This document shows, one piece after another, positions 44,412-56,322 of a stretch of DNA of 64,000 nucleotides. Each line of letters begins with the position of its first letter. Position 1 is the stretch's first letter. This stretch comes from Magnolia sinica (lineage: Eukaryota > Streptophyta > Magnoliopsida > Magnoliales > Magnoliaceae), in contig NC_080574.1 of assembly GCF_029962835.1 (NCBI RefSeq), positions 41,718,501 to 41,782,500 of the forward strand. The letters are read 5' to 3'. A program made the position numbers and the translations under genes. The notes beneath the pieces were generated by a model. It had not been told where the DNA came from, did no database searches, and saw only the letters and a list, made by a program, of their open reading frames with translations.

Positions 44412-47014
44412 TTTGATGTCACGCCCTAAAATCCGGGTATAGAGTGAGCACTCTCAGACCCGAGTTTCAGTTTGTAACTCGTACATAAAGTATACTAACT
44501 TAATTCTTTAATCAGTTTAATCAGAAGTGATAATTACATTCAGTCTAAGTTCCACCCCAACTCCAATTACACATACATAACACTTAGCACCGATCAACTA
44601 GGCATATATAAACCTTAACGACCCTTAAAATAATATAAATCTTAAAAATCATTCATTTATTATATCATCATACTATAAATATGTTTATTCCAAACTAACA
44701 TTGTTTCAATAAGATAAATCTAAACAATTTCTTAAAACCTCAAAATCAATACCAATACGCATTATACGTTAATCAAACTATTCTAGCAAATAAATCACAT
44801 AATCAGAAATGATCAAATGCCGCCACTTCATCTTAAGATAAGTATGGCCACATTTCACATGGGTCGTGTTCAGGTGCGATGAATTACTCCGGTTCTTGCA
44901 CCACATTATCTGCTAATGGCTCCTCTGTACGATTTTTCCATCAATAAAAAAGTAAGCTAATCAGGCTTAGTGAAATAACCTAACATGGTTCATAATCATA
45001 ACAATTAAAATAATACAAGCACTGAATGTAACCATGTACAATGATATGAATGCAAATGGTGTATGGGTGCAGCAGATGGGATAATTGTCCATCTGCTTGG
45101 GTTGGAGGTCGTCAACTAGTATCCACCCATTGGGCATAGCTCGCATCTGGTAACGCTCTACCAAGATCGATATTTCTTCTTGGGAGGGCCCCTAGGATCA
45201 ACCATGCATTATGCAAATACAATGAATGATGAATGATGGATAAACGTATCATTTTCATAACTGCCATATATATTTATTTCGATAAATAAATTCAACGTAC
45301 AATTATAATTTCATGCAATTTGGCACAGATTAACATATAATTTACCGCATCATATAATATAATAATAAAACACTCAAATCAATACATCAATCAATCAAAC
45401 CATCACAAATAATTTATTTTAATTCCAATGAATCATGAGACACGTTATGTTACTCATCTGAGTCTGGTAGTATAGACTTGTAAGGTAATTAGGTTGGTTT
45501 GAATTCCGAGGTCCTATCAATTATATCAACAATATTATTATTCATCTAGTTTTTTTACATGGTGGGACATACCTTTGATTAACATCCAAGGTGGCTAAAT
45601 CCTAAATGATCAAATAATTAAAATTTCTATTTAGATTTTTTATCTTTTATTTCCCTTTTAAGATTATAAAATTGAGTGAAAATTGTTTGATCAAGGTGGC
45701 CCATTGAATGATTAGATCATTCAGATTCTTGAGGTCTTATCATGTTCTGTCTCTACACATTAGATGAATGGTGTGGATCTAACCATACATACACCAATGG
45801 CCCATCTCGACCTTTTACGCCAAGTGATACCAACACTTGCGCGCGTAAAAATCTAAGGGCTTGTTTGATTTTCCAATGCATTGGTAAATACCATGTGAAA
45901 AAGTAATAATTACTTCTCAATGCATTTACAACATTTTCATCCATACCTGATTTGACTGCCTACTTTTTTTATAGGAAAACCAAGAATATTACAAAATATT
46001 TGTGGGTCCCACTATGATGCATTTCGCTTATCGACACCGTTCATCCATTATGCCAGTTGAATTTATAGCATGAGCAAAAAAATGAGGCATATCCAAAACT
46101 CAATTGGACCACGCCATACGAAAAGAGAATCGAATACTTACTGTTAAAAACTTCGTGGGGCCACTGTTTCTTTTGGTGTGGGCCACTTGAGTATTGGATC
46201 TGCTTCATTTTTTGTCTCATTCTTCAAAATATTGTAGTAAAATAGATGGTCGGAACGGATATATCAGATATATTATCGTACGGTTCAAAAATTAAAATTA
46301 TGTCTTTTGAATCGATTTCAAAGGCACAAATTCCTGTGAATTTTCAAACACAGTGAAATTATAATAGTTACCTATTTACATTGTAGATACACTGGCTTTG
46401 AAAAAACAAACATACCCTAAGATTCCCGCATTAAACACTTCTAGATATGACTAATGCGGCTCATCCGATGGTCAAATTGATCTGAAAATTAGGGCACTTG
46501 TATATTTTGGCCTTATGGATCATATGATCCATACAGATCTAATCTAATTCGATCAGATGCACACCAATCATAATTACAGAATTTTAGACTTCCCTCACCT
46601 TTACATCGTATCTACCCATAATTCAATGCAATGAACGTGTGGCCGATCCACACCGTTCATTGCATAGATCGAATCAAATTACCTTAAATGTATAAAAATA
46701 CTAAAAGAAAGACGATATATATACCTGATCTAAGCTATCCAAAATTCTCTTTCTCCCTTTCTCTATTGTCGCAGGTAACGTTTTTGTTAATATCTAATTT
46801 AGATTAGAACTCTTTTTACAATGTACATTTAAGTGTTTGAATCTCGAGAGATGCGGGGAGAGTTAGGGATATATATAAGGTAGACGGATTAATGATGTAG
46901 ATAAGATAGGAGATAAGATAGAGATAAAATAAAGATAAGATTAAAAAATAAAAATAAAAATAAAAAAATCTTTTATTATTATTATTATTAAATTTTCATG
47001 GTCGTAACATTTTA
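44412..47014. mobile_element. 2.6-kb LTR-like block, probable solo LTR
   Basis: It starts TGTCACGCCCTAAAATCC at 44417 and ends GGTCGTAACA at 47009, with near-matching 5-bp flanks TTTGA and TTTTA. The start resembles that of the insert at 13546, suggesting a related long-LTR family. No primer site, polypurine tract or pol was seen. A hAT-type MITE interrupts it at 45856-46418. The imperfect duplication keeps the boundaries provisional. Confidence 0.5.
45856..46418. mobile_element. hAT-type MITE
   Basis: The left terminus AGGGCTTGTTTGATTTTCCA and right terminus (reversed) AGGGTATGTTTGTTTTTTCA form ~23-bp inverted repeats of the GGGC.TGTTTG class common to plant hAT MITEs. The 563-bp interior is non-coding with a GTGGGTCCCAC phrase. 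No clean 8-bp duplication was read. Confidence 0.6.
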
Positions 47015-48489
47015 TACATAAATTACTTTTACTATGATGCTTACCAAACTAACTTAAAATTTTCACACACGTGGCATACAGTTAATTCAAAATTGAACGG
47101 TACAAATTATGGGTCCCATATCATAAATGAAAAATTACACTTATTTGATTACCTGACTAAGTGAGCAGTGGAGATTTATTGGATAGTTCATCATCTAATT
47201 CTTGTCACAATTACTTCATCTACCGGTTCAAAATGATAAATACTTCAAATTCTATTTGAGAAACAAGAGTCTGTGAAACAGAGGTTAGATTTTGATTTTC
47301 AAACTATTCTAATTCTGGGATTGTCACTCAATCATAGTGGGCTCCAGCATGCAATGATCTGTACCATTTGTCTAAGCTGTCTACTTTTTGTGGCCCACCG
47401 GAGCTGAATAGTTTCCATTGTGCATTAACTCAAGTGCAACTAAACCTTAACAGCTAAATTCTCATGCAATTAGAGTTGAATTGGATCAACACTTACAATT
47501 TAAAAAACGAATACATAAAATTAAACATTAACATACCAAATAACTGATTTAAGTACCAAGATCATACTAGCAATATAAAATTTATAACCAGCGTATTGAC
47601 TCAAATTAGAAGATCTTGCAAATTGGATGATCTTTTGGCCCAATGGACTGTTGATCAACCCCCCACCAAGGCCAGCAACAAGACTCACTTGTCCGCAATC
47701 ATTATTGCCATAATAAGCCACTGTGTCCCATAATCACGATTATCCTAACCATTGATTTTTAGAGAGAAATGCAAAGCCTTTGAAAATTTTCTAACTAGTG
47801 CTCAAAATTCATCCAAGTATGGTGGTTGTCAAAATCATCCATCCAGTGTAATTTTGTTACCGTGCCTTGCATGGTAGAGAGTACACAATATGGATGGTTC
47901 AGGTCATTAGACCAACCACTCAGTATTCGAGCCCTAGATTAACTCCAATCATGATCCTTGTTTTCAACGCATGATGGTTCGTATCATGAACTTTGTATAA
48001 TATAAGAGCACATGGCATGAATGATTCTAATCATAAACCCTAATTTCCATGCATGCAATTATCTTATTTTATACCATGTATGCTAATCATGACTGCATGT
48101 AAGGCTGGGTTTGGATTGGGTCTAATTGCCTCATGTATCAGTCTAAATCCAACCCAATTTGGAAGCAGGGTAGAGGATTTTTAGCCCACGCCTAACCCAG
48201 CCGACCTGAAGTTTGGGTTGGGTCCGTCGGATTCGGGTTGACACAAGTTGCACCCATATGGGCAACTAATCAGAGAGCCCTACTAATACCATAACAAGAT
48301 GGCTTCGAAAATGTTATTGTGGTTATTTGTTGCTGACTACACCCTAGATGGTGAGATCTCTGTCGAACAAATTTTTCAATGTCCATATCTGGGGGAACCT
48401 TATAGATGGGCAGGTCGGATCATGATTTGGTGAGATTGAAGAGGTGAGAAGCTTGAGCCGGCTTATTTCCCTTCTGGTGTAGAGGATAT
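47015..48489. other. Intergenic, repeat remnants only
   Basis: Fragments of gggccc-type repeats (near 47340-47410). At 48100-48265 a GGCTGGGTTTGGATTGGGTC stretch and a mirrored GGGTTGGGTCCG...GGGTTGACAC may be a decayed hAT-like element. No gene was found. Confidence 0.4.
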
Positions 48490-48497
48490 TTGGAAAT

Positions 48498-49128
48498 GAG
48501 CCGTGAGCCGTACATGAGTCGAGTTAGCTCGGTCAGCTCACTCGACTCGACTCAGAAAAGCTCGACTCGCTTCGGCTTGAAATTGGATTCGGACCGAGTC
48601 GAGCTGGTTTTTGGAGCTCGAAAAAATTTCGAGCCGAGTTCAAGCTTGTCCGAGCTCGACCGGACCCAAATCAAACCTCGACTCGAATCAACTCAGATCG
48701 AATCCGATTCGTGACTTGGTTATTTTGATATTGATGCTGCTCCCCAAGTGTTTGATGAAATGGCTCAACAAAGTATTGTTTCAGGTGCGTACATTCTATG
48801 CAGGATCAGCTGGTGCCGGTAGCGAGGAAGGAATGAATATGAAACAAATCACTACTAAAAAAAAAAAAAACACGTTAATTATAAGACTACCCTCATATCT
48901 TGATTTTGATTTTGGAGTGTTTGATGAAATACCTATAAAGTATTGTTACTGTTTTGTGTTTTGTAAGAAATTGAAGATGCATTCTATGTGCTTGAGAAAA
49001 TGTCACACAGGCTCGAACTAACTTGAGCTACTGACCAAATCGAGCCTAGCTGAGTTCAAGCTGGGTTTAGCTACTGGCCTTGCCGAGCTGTACCAAGCTC
49101 GACTTGGTTCAACTCGTGTACAGCTCTA
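48498..49128. mobile_element. hAT-like element, GAGCTCG-rich ends
   Basis: The right end, reversed, reads TAGAGCTGTACACGAGTTGA; the left end has GAGCCGTACATGAGTCGAG. Both ends hold runs of GAGCTCG/CGACTCG motifs (48500-48710 and 49000-49120), typical of subterminal transposase-binding arrays. The left boundary and 8-bp duplication are not certain. Confidence 0.5.
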
Positions 49129-50026
49129 GAACGGACAGCAAACACTGATAGCCAGTTTTAGCTATTGGCGAACCTTATCAACGGCTTGTCTTTGTTGTGG
49201 ACAGCAATCGCAAGGTCCTGCTTATGGACAGCCTATCTGTTCTTGACTGGCCATGGAAACATTCACTGATATCGTGCATTAGTGTCCAATGCTCAATCAG
49301 CACCTTTGGATGTACTAAATCATTTTTATTTTTTTTTATCGCATGCATATTTCTAATCCTATCAAAAAATAAAAGGCTTTGCTGCTCATACGTGCCAGTC
49401 TTGCACTTTTGTAGCACATCAGGTGGGACCCACCATGCAGGTCATTCAGCCAAAAATCAAGGTTGCTAAACTTACCTGTAGGCCGTACATGTATGAAAAC
49501 AATGGACGGTCCACAAAGATCTGCTTGTGGGTTTCAAGTGATCATCAGGCCCGGCGCCATTTGTGGATATTTGGGTCCAAAAATAACATAAATTGGACAA
49601 CCGTTACTGCTGGTTCTGAGGACAAATGAAAAATCAAAGAAATCAAGCGACGCATGGCCCACACTTCGTGCTCAATGGACCGGTTAGGATTATTAGAACA
49701 GGTCATATACACAATGAGGCCACCTAATGAGCGGTGTGGATCTCCTATTCACACAGGACGGATGTGCAGGGGTCATGCATGTAGGATAAACCTGCTACCC
49801 AATTTGTTTCCTTACATTGCATGAACATTTGATCTTCAGATGGGGTGGAGATGAAACCTGGCCGGAATAAAGGCCCACCTATGATCGCGGTGAATCATAT
49901 GATAGGCGCATTGCATTTGAACCCATCATCACTCTGGTTTGATGATCACGGCCATTTGAATAAACACTACAAATGGAAGGTCAGGGCATTTTTACTCTTA
50001 CCTTCCATTTGTAGGCCCTCATTCAA
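49129..50026. other. Intergenic, no gene recognised
   Basis: It has scattered gggccc-type phrases (49420-49560). Near 49955-50025 it has an inverted pair around CACTACAAATGGAAGG and CCTTCCATTTGTAGG, which can form a hairpin. No coding similarity. Confidence 0.4.
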
Positions 50027-50167
50027 ATGGCTGTTAGAGCTGGGCATGGGACGACTCAACTCAACTAACTCGACTTGTCCGACTCGTTCGGACCCAACTC
50101 AATCCAAACCAAATGGGTGAGTTGGTCCGAATCGAGTAGGCTTCGCCCAATCCGAACTCTCGACTCG

Positions 50168-50209
<42 letters not shown>

Positions 50210-50527
50210 CCCGCCGCACCTGACCCCATCCGAACCCAAACTCTCTCTCCCTCCCTCATACTCCTCTTCCAAATCCGGCAGCCACCCACCACCCTCCTCT
50301 CTCTCTCCTCTCCACTCCCTCCCACCCTCATCTCTCGATCCGACTCGGTACTTTGACCAGTTCGGACTCAGTCCAGATCAGTCCAAGGCATATCGGACTT
50401 GGATTAGGTCAAGCATGCTAGACTCCGAGTCTGGTCGAGTTTGGGTCAAGCATACTTCAAAACCGGATCAAGTCGGGTCAACCCTAACTCGGTCCAACTC
50501 GACTCGAGGCCCATCTCTAATGGCTGT
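50027..50527. mobile_element. hAT MITE with 8-bp TSD ATGGCTGT
   Basis: A 485-bp element (50035-50519) is flanked by the perfect 8-bp duplication ATGGCTGT at 50027-50034 and 50520-50527. Termini are TAGAGCTGGGC and, reversed, TAGAGATGGGC. Subterminal CGACTC/GAGTCG motifs recur at both ends. It carries an (AC)n tract at 50171-50207. The 8-bp duplication is diagnostic of hAT transposition. Confidence 0.88.
50171..50207. repeat. (AC)n microsatellite
   Basis: About 18 AC units inside the hAT MITE. Confidence 0.9.
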
Positions 50528-51440
50528 GATCACCCAAACGGCATGAGTTTTGGACCACGTTCCCATCATGAAACCCTCCTATCTAAAACGTTCATTGTGA
50601 TCATAGATGTGCCTACTTGGAGATTTGCACCATCATACAGTACAAAAAGTTCTTTCTGGATAAGAGCTCATTACATCTAAATATGAAGGTTGCTAATTCC
50701 ATACACGTGCAGATCTTAACCCCTCCACATGCCGTCGCATGTGCAAGATCCAAGCTGTCAACAACCTGATTAAAGAACTATTTTCAGCTGTCCATTTGTC
50801 TTCATATCCAGTGTCCCACTCGATGAGTGGGTTGGCCTAATTTCCGGGACAATGCATCTACATGGTGTGGCGCACCTCAAAGACAGCTTGGATGTTCCAT
50901 AAGCAGGCCGGTTGGTAAACATGGCAGCATGTGGAGAAACAAGGACCTACAAGCCTTGTAGAATTAGCAAACCTGACAAACAGAGACATGAATAAGAATG
51001 CAGGTTCATTTCACTAAGCCCACATTCATGTAAAAGAAAGACAACCCCATGTGCCAACATGGCCCACGAATTTGAGATCCAAGATGTCCATCATATTGTC
51101 CGAAGGTGCACATGCCCATGTCCTAAAATCAGGGAAGTCCACTCAACAAACATACCACGATATTAGAAACAAATGGATGGTCTAGAACAATGTAGCTCAA
51201 GTGATCTAGAGATGGGCCTGAATTTTGGTCTAGAGCATTTGGATGATGGGACACCTTGACCCTCACATGCTTGTACCAAATTGGCACATGAGGTGACGTG
51301 TACACCGTCTCCCTTGTGCCGGTGTAGATTTAGCAAGGCTCATGAGAACGAAGGATCGAAGCTGACAGCCGAAGAATTTCCGCACAAAAGCTTTCCATGC
51401 TCAGTCATTTGAAGGAAGTGACAGTTATAAGCAGTTACAG
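50528..51440. other. Intergenic region downstream of host gene
   Basis: No gene or bounded repeat was seen. It lies 3' of the minus-strand host gene. Confidence 0.45.
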
Positions 51441-51633
51441 CCTAATCTTCTCAGTGGTTGTTTCCTACTCGAACTAAAACAGGCGTAAGAAACCATACCT
51501 TGCAAGGCAGACTTCCAAAAAAGATGACAAATCCCAAACAGCTACAAAAATCTCACACACCACATCCTTGTCACAATTCCATGCTTGGCTTCTGCTTTTT
51601 CTTATACAAGTCGGAAACCTCATCTTCGTCTTC
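51440..51633 (-). other. Probable 3' UTR of the unknown gene
   Basis: After the TGA the minus strand is T/G-rich (TTTTTGTAGCTGTTTGGG, CTGTTTTAGTTCG) with no further long frame. No clear AATAAA was seen, so the end is a guess. Confidence 0.35.
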
Positions 51634-53449
51634 TCATTTATTGGAAAGCGACTGTAAAAAATGAGATTGAGCTGTTGCAGACCCATAATTTTTTGGGGAA
51701 GATTTACCCAAGACGTTCAGGGCTTTCACCCGTTGTATCTCTTTTCCTGTGGTTGAGAAGGCGAAAAGTAGAGGTCGGTTTTCAGGTTTTTCTTGAAGGA
51801 AAGAACTTTTACAGTGCTTTTCAAAAAGAGGCCCAATTCGCACCCCCCAAAATAAAATAAAATAAAATAAAGCCCCTTTTTGTACATCAAGGGCCCGTTA
51901 GGATGCACTTCTACAAAAGGGGTTTTCACGCCTGCTTTATTGGTCAACTCTATGAAACACATCTGACGGGGTCCATGAAAGTGCATCCAAGTGCACATCA
52001 TGTAATAGGCTTCGGCTCAAAATGCCATTTAGGCGCCAAATGCCCCTTTTGAGGGTGTGCCCAAACGGGCCCCAAAAGCTGGTCAACCCCCCAATCTCCC
52101 CCACACGTCACCAGTAAACATTCGCAAGAGTCCTGTCTATGGAGCATGACCCAGAAGTCCCGTCTATGGAGCATCACCCACAAATAGGACCAGATGGACA
52201 ATCGTAACTGTCTCAATGTCTGCATACAGAACACAAATCGCTAACAGTTCCCTTTCAATGACAAACATCAATTAATCAGATGACCAGGATCAGTGCTTTG
52301 TTTTGATCCATGGCCCACTAGGGTGATCCCACCATATGACTGTTTACAGACACCATACAAAGGCCACATGCACAGAGGAGATTGGTCCAGCAAAATATGC
52401 TTTTTTTCATACCAAAGAACTATATAGCAGCTAATTATCAGAAATCACCTAAAAGCTGGATTACCTTCTTCGAGTGAAAGAAGGATTGCTCTTTTCTCCA
52501 ATTCGACTGCATGTCTGCTGCGGTCAATAGCAGATAAAGATCGAAGTTCTAATGCAATATGTAAAACGAAAATCAAAAGAGAACAAAATAAAAGTGGTTA
52601 GTACTATGGAAGCATAAGAAACCACAGCATAGAGTAGTGTAAAAAAGCGCGTTGGATTCAAAGTAGGCTTACGCTTAACATACTCCTCCTGACTCGACTG
52701 GTCACAGGTCTTCAAGAACGTTTGCAATCGACTAAACCGCTCTTCCCAATGTCGATTACCTGTCCTCTGACTCAGAGGGCTAACCAGATATGGGGTCCCG
52801 GTAGCAATGGTATTGTAGTTCGGTTCAGACACTGCCAACCCATTACGAAGCTTCCCAGTAGAATTCGGAACTGAAGGTCCTCCAGATGAGAATGTTGCCA
52901 GAGAAGTTGCTGGCATTGGTGCAAATGCCGGAAAGCACGCGACCTTAGGCTCCTCTCTCCTATTCTGGGGCCCATGCAGTTCCTGTTTTCCGTTGCTAGA
53001 TTTTATTGGTTGTGGGGATTCAGCATTCTCAGCATTGCACGTGTTTGTGCTTCCAGGTTCTGACTCGGTTCTCCTACGGACATACACAAGATGCCCGTTT
53101 GGGCCATTATTGCATGAAGGCTGGTTGCAGGCAGGACTTAGCGGAGGATCAGGTGTGGACCGTTTGCTACCACAGACCTTTGTAGCATTGGTGAAAGTCA
53201 CTTTTTCTTTGGGAAGTGACGAGTTTCCAGACGGTCTAGCAATGATGTTTCGAGTTTCGTTCTGTAGATCTCGAAGTGCCGTCTTCTTTGCCAATACGGG
53301 TTGTGGCTTGTCGCAAGTGGGCAAGCCAGTTCCGTTGTTGGATAACCCATATTCATTGACTTTAGCATCTATCATTTGTTGAACCATTTGCATGCTATTT
53401 AGATTCTCATTCCACGGTGGGCAAAAGGCATGCCTGGCAAAGCTTGAAT
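51634..53449 (-). CDS. Conserved plant protein of unknown function, 3 exons seen
   Basis: The minus-strand exons are 53449-52673, 52548-52465 and 51746-51634. All junctions are GT-AG and the phases agree: C|AA and G|GA codons are completed across introns of 124 and 718 bp. About 324 residues are visible, ending at TGA 51636-51634. Exon A starts SSFARHAFCPPWNENLNSMQ, followed by a long low-complexity serine/proline/asparagine-rich middle (about residues 30-220) and HWEERFSRLQTFLKTCDQSS. Exons A-C join to give EEYVKQLRSLSAIDRSRHAV, then a predicted amphipathic helix with ELEKRAILLSLEEGKEIQR and VKALNVLGKSSPKN. From memory the C-terminal motif is conserved in plant proteins without assigned function. 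Codons before 53449 (acceptor TTTCTCAG) must lie in an upstream exon I could not find. An intact reading frame and good splice sites argue for a live gene. Confidence 0.82.
51891..52072. mobile_element. Short hAT-type MITE in intron
   Basis: The left end GGGCCCGTTAGGATGCAC and right end (reversed) GGGCCCGTTTGGGCACAC form inverted repeats. A secondary inner pair is TACAAAAGGGG / CCCCTTTTGAGG. The 182-bp element lies in the 718-bp intron of the unknown gene. It has no splice effect visible in the flanking exons. Confidence 0.65.
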
Positions 53450-54073
53450 CTGAGAAAGGAACTCAAATGATTACCACCTACAATCACCTGTTAGCAGAAA
53501 ATATTAGATTGGTGTAGTACAAGGTGGTACCAAAGAATTTTAAGATGTCCAAAAATACATTTAACTACGTAAGGTTTGCTAACCCCACGTGCAGACCCTC
53601 CACATATGCATTTACACCACAGAAAATGTGTTAATGTGTTAACCTGCCAAGTGTGTGGGACATCTGAACAGTGCATAATGTGGCCCCCTTAGTAAAGATG
53701 TCAAAACGCAAAAAACCAGTCTGGTCTGCTCATCAGGTGGGACACCCACACCCCCCTATATGAAAGGAATAGACTGTTATTAAATTTAAAAATAATATAT
53801 ATATATATATATATATATATTATTATTATTATTATTATTATTATTAAAAATAAATAAATAAAAAGGCCAACTATCCACATTCATCATACACTTTTAGCAC
53901 ACCATATGAGTAGACCAGCCTGATTTTCACATATGTTCATCTTCACAGGGAGGCTGCCTTATGCATCGCTCAGATTTCCACGAACTTGGCAGGTTGGCAC
54001 AGGTGCTGCATGTAAACAAGTGTGAGTAGAGGGGTGTGTCTAGGGCTAGCAAACCTTCTAATACATACACATA
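53450..54073. other. Upstream of host gene, with AT/ATT microsatellite
   Basis: A (AT)n then (ATT)n run occupies about 53791-53846. Part of this interval must be intron of the unknown gene. No upstream coding exon could be identified. Confidence 0.45.
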
Positions 54074-54417
54074 TAGTGAAAAATTCACAATTGTGGTGCA
54101 AACAAGTTGTATGGACTTCCACCTTGACGTGTTGATGAAATCCACTTCGACCATCATGCATGCCCTCCCATTTTTTGCCAGAGGCCCAAAAATCATGCCA
54201 ATCCATGACTCAAGTGGGCCACAACATAGGGAATGCTTGGGTGGGCACACCCTCCCCCCTCCAATTGTTCCTGCTCGTGCAGCCCAAGTCATGGATTGCC
54301 CTCATTCTTGGGTCCATCTCCAAGCAGGGGATGGCATGCATGATGGTCGGAGTTGACATCATGAACACATCACAGTGCAGCCCACACAACTTGTTTGCAC
54401 TATAATTATAGTGAAAA
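54074..54417. mobile_element. Foldback MITE with ~100-bp arms
   Basis: The left arm contains TGGTGCAAACAAGTTGT, then GTGTTGATGAAATCCAC and GACCATCATGCATGCC. The right arm is its inverted copy (TATAGTGCAAACAAGTTGTG, TGATGTCAAC, GACCATCATGCATGCC when reversed). The ~340-bp element has no coding capacity. The arms can form a long hairpin, so transcripts could seed small RNAs. Confidence 0.7.
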
Positions 54418-55785
54418 CATTTGCACTAGATCATGACCCATAATTAGTGTGTACAGGATATGTCAACCACGGGCACGTAACCTTTAAGCTATTTTTGTTA
54501 TTGTGCCTATGTAACATTAAATCTCTATTTTTCACTTCTTTTTTATTTGAAAGGGATGAAATTTGGTAACAGGGGTTATCTTTCAAAAAAAAAAGAAAGT
54601 TGGTAACAGGGGTTGATATACTGGGCCCTAGACGGATTGAACCCATGAGTGGCAGACATTCATGGGTAAGTCAAGAGAAGATACACAAACACGCTGGTTA
54701 GTCGACCCAAGGGAATGAAAAAATGATATGGGTGGAAAGACCAGAAAACAAGAAATTTGTTGCATTTCATCCTTGGTCAGGCAATTGAAGAGAAATTTCT
54801 GCTGGGAAGATCTCAATTTTCACGGGAAAAGGCTATGGTTTGCATTAAACGTCATTTCCTAAATGGTGGTGAGTAATTAACTCTTTGAATGTACATGTGA
54901 TATGCATGTACATCAATCCAGATTGTCCGAATTTGGGTCCCATTTTATATGGAACACTGATTGAACGTTTCTAACCATCCAATTGGTGCCATCAAATGGG
55001 TGGACAAAAATGAATTGTTCCACAGTCCACGTTCAACCTGCAAAATCAGACGATTATGATCGTCCAATCAGTAGGATTTCTGGGCTTTGTTGCATGCATG
55101 ATGGCACCCATAATTTGGACAGTATGGATTCTGTGCATGTGTACAGTGATTAGTCACTACCTTTTAGGCTAGCTGGGAACACTATCCATGGGCTAGCCCA
55201 TTTTCAGATTGGATGAATAGAGCTTAACATCCCACCAGGTTTTCACCAGGAAAAAGGGTTAGCTCGCAGCTGTGCAAGGGCTCAATTGTACTCAAGATAC
55301 AACTTATTACAAAAAAAAAAAAAGCTAGAGATGCAGAAGACAATTAAATTGTTATAATGAAAATATCCCATCCTTACCCAAATCACAAAATCAAACCAAC
55401 CATACAAGTGAAAATTCCTTTCAACTTAATCTAAGGATACATGAATTCCTGCAACGGGCTACCTAAGATAAACCCTTTATACTTGTTGAGGCTTACCATC
55501 TAATCCTCACTAACGTTAGAATATTCAGTCACTTATGCCTTCTATTCATCTGTCCACCTAGGTATAGTTGGAGAAGAGGGGTACTGGGCTTTCCAAGCCA
55601 GCGTAATGTCTATCTGATCAGAAGTATGTCAGTCAGCCCAAGTACTAGCTAGAACAAAGTCCCCATCTGCAAACTCTTAAATTAACCTAGAGCTATCAAG
55701 TGCTAATTTCTATGTATTTCACATAGCTGACACAACCTCTTTCAACGCAAAAACGTCAACCCCTCTTCTTTTACTTAAGAATGTA
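54418..55785. other. Intergenic, no gene recognised
   Basis: A-runs occur near 54585 and 55308-55322. Two short duplicated phrases (GGTAACAGGGGTT at 54566 and 54602) suggest a small local duplication. No coding similarity. Confidence 0.45.
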
Positions 55786-56027
55786 ATATGGGGGCATTTT
55801 CACATGGTGTCCTGTGGGATGCAAGGGCACACTCGAGGCGGGTGGCCCGTGTGAGGCGGGTGGCTCATGTGAAGCGGAACCCATGTGAAGTGGGGCCCAC
55901 GAGGGGGGTTCAGCCGAGATCCTAACCCATGGGATGTGGGGTCTGGGCTATGAGATAAAGGGATTGATTAGCCATGCTCTATCAGTTCGAGCTTTTAGAG
56001 CAAGTGATTAATTATTTTGCATCAAAG

Positions 56028-56039
56028 TGGTATCAGAAC
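56028..56039 (+). promoter_or_regulatory. TRIM primer-binding site
   Basis: TGGTATCAGAAC lies 3 bases after LTR1 and differs by one base from the Met-tRNA PBS TGGTATCAGAGC. It is followed by AGGTCTCATGTTCGAGACTC, which resembles a tRNA T-arm (GTTCGAGAC). It is missing from the second internal segment (57058-57090). Confidence 0.75.
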
Positions 56040-56322
56040 AAGAGGTCTCATGTTCGAGACTCCGCATCGGGGGTGATTAATGCAGGGGCATTTTTACACC
56101 AGGCTTGAGTGGGGTGGCCTGTGGGATGCAAGAGCACACTCAGGGTGGGCGGCCCGTGTGAGGCGGGTGGCTCGTGTGAAGTGGAACCCATGTGAAGTAA
56201 GGCCCACGAGGGGGGTTCGGCCGAGATCCTAACCCATGGGATGTGAGGCATGGGCTATGAGATAAAAGGGATTGATTCGCCATGCTTTATCAATTCGAGC
56301 TTTTAGAGCAAGTGATTAATTG

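Noticed and set aside
48490-48714. Small serine/leucine-rich gene at 48490-48714
   Set aside because: The frame is built from repeated GAGCTCG/CGACTC subterminal motifs of a hAT-like element.
52993-53382. 129-residue plus-strand frame
   Set aside because: Antisense shadow of the unknown host gene's first visible exon, which has phase-consistent splicing.
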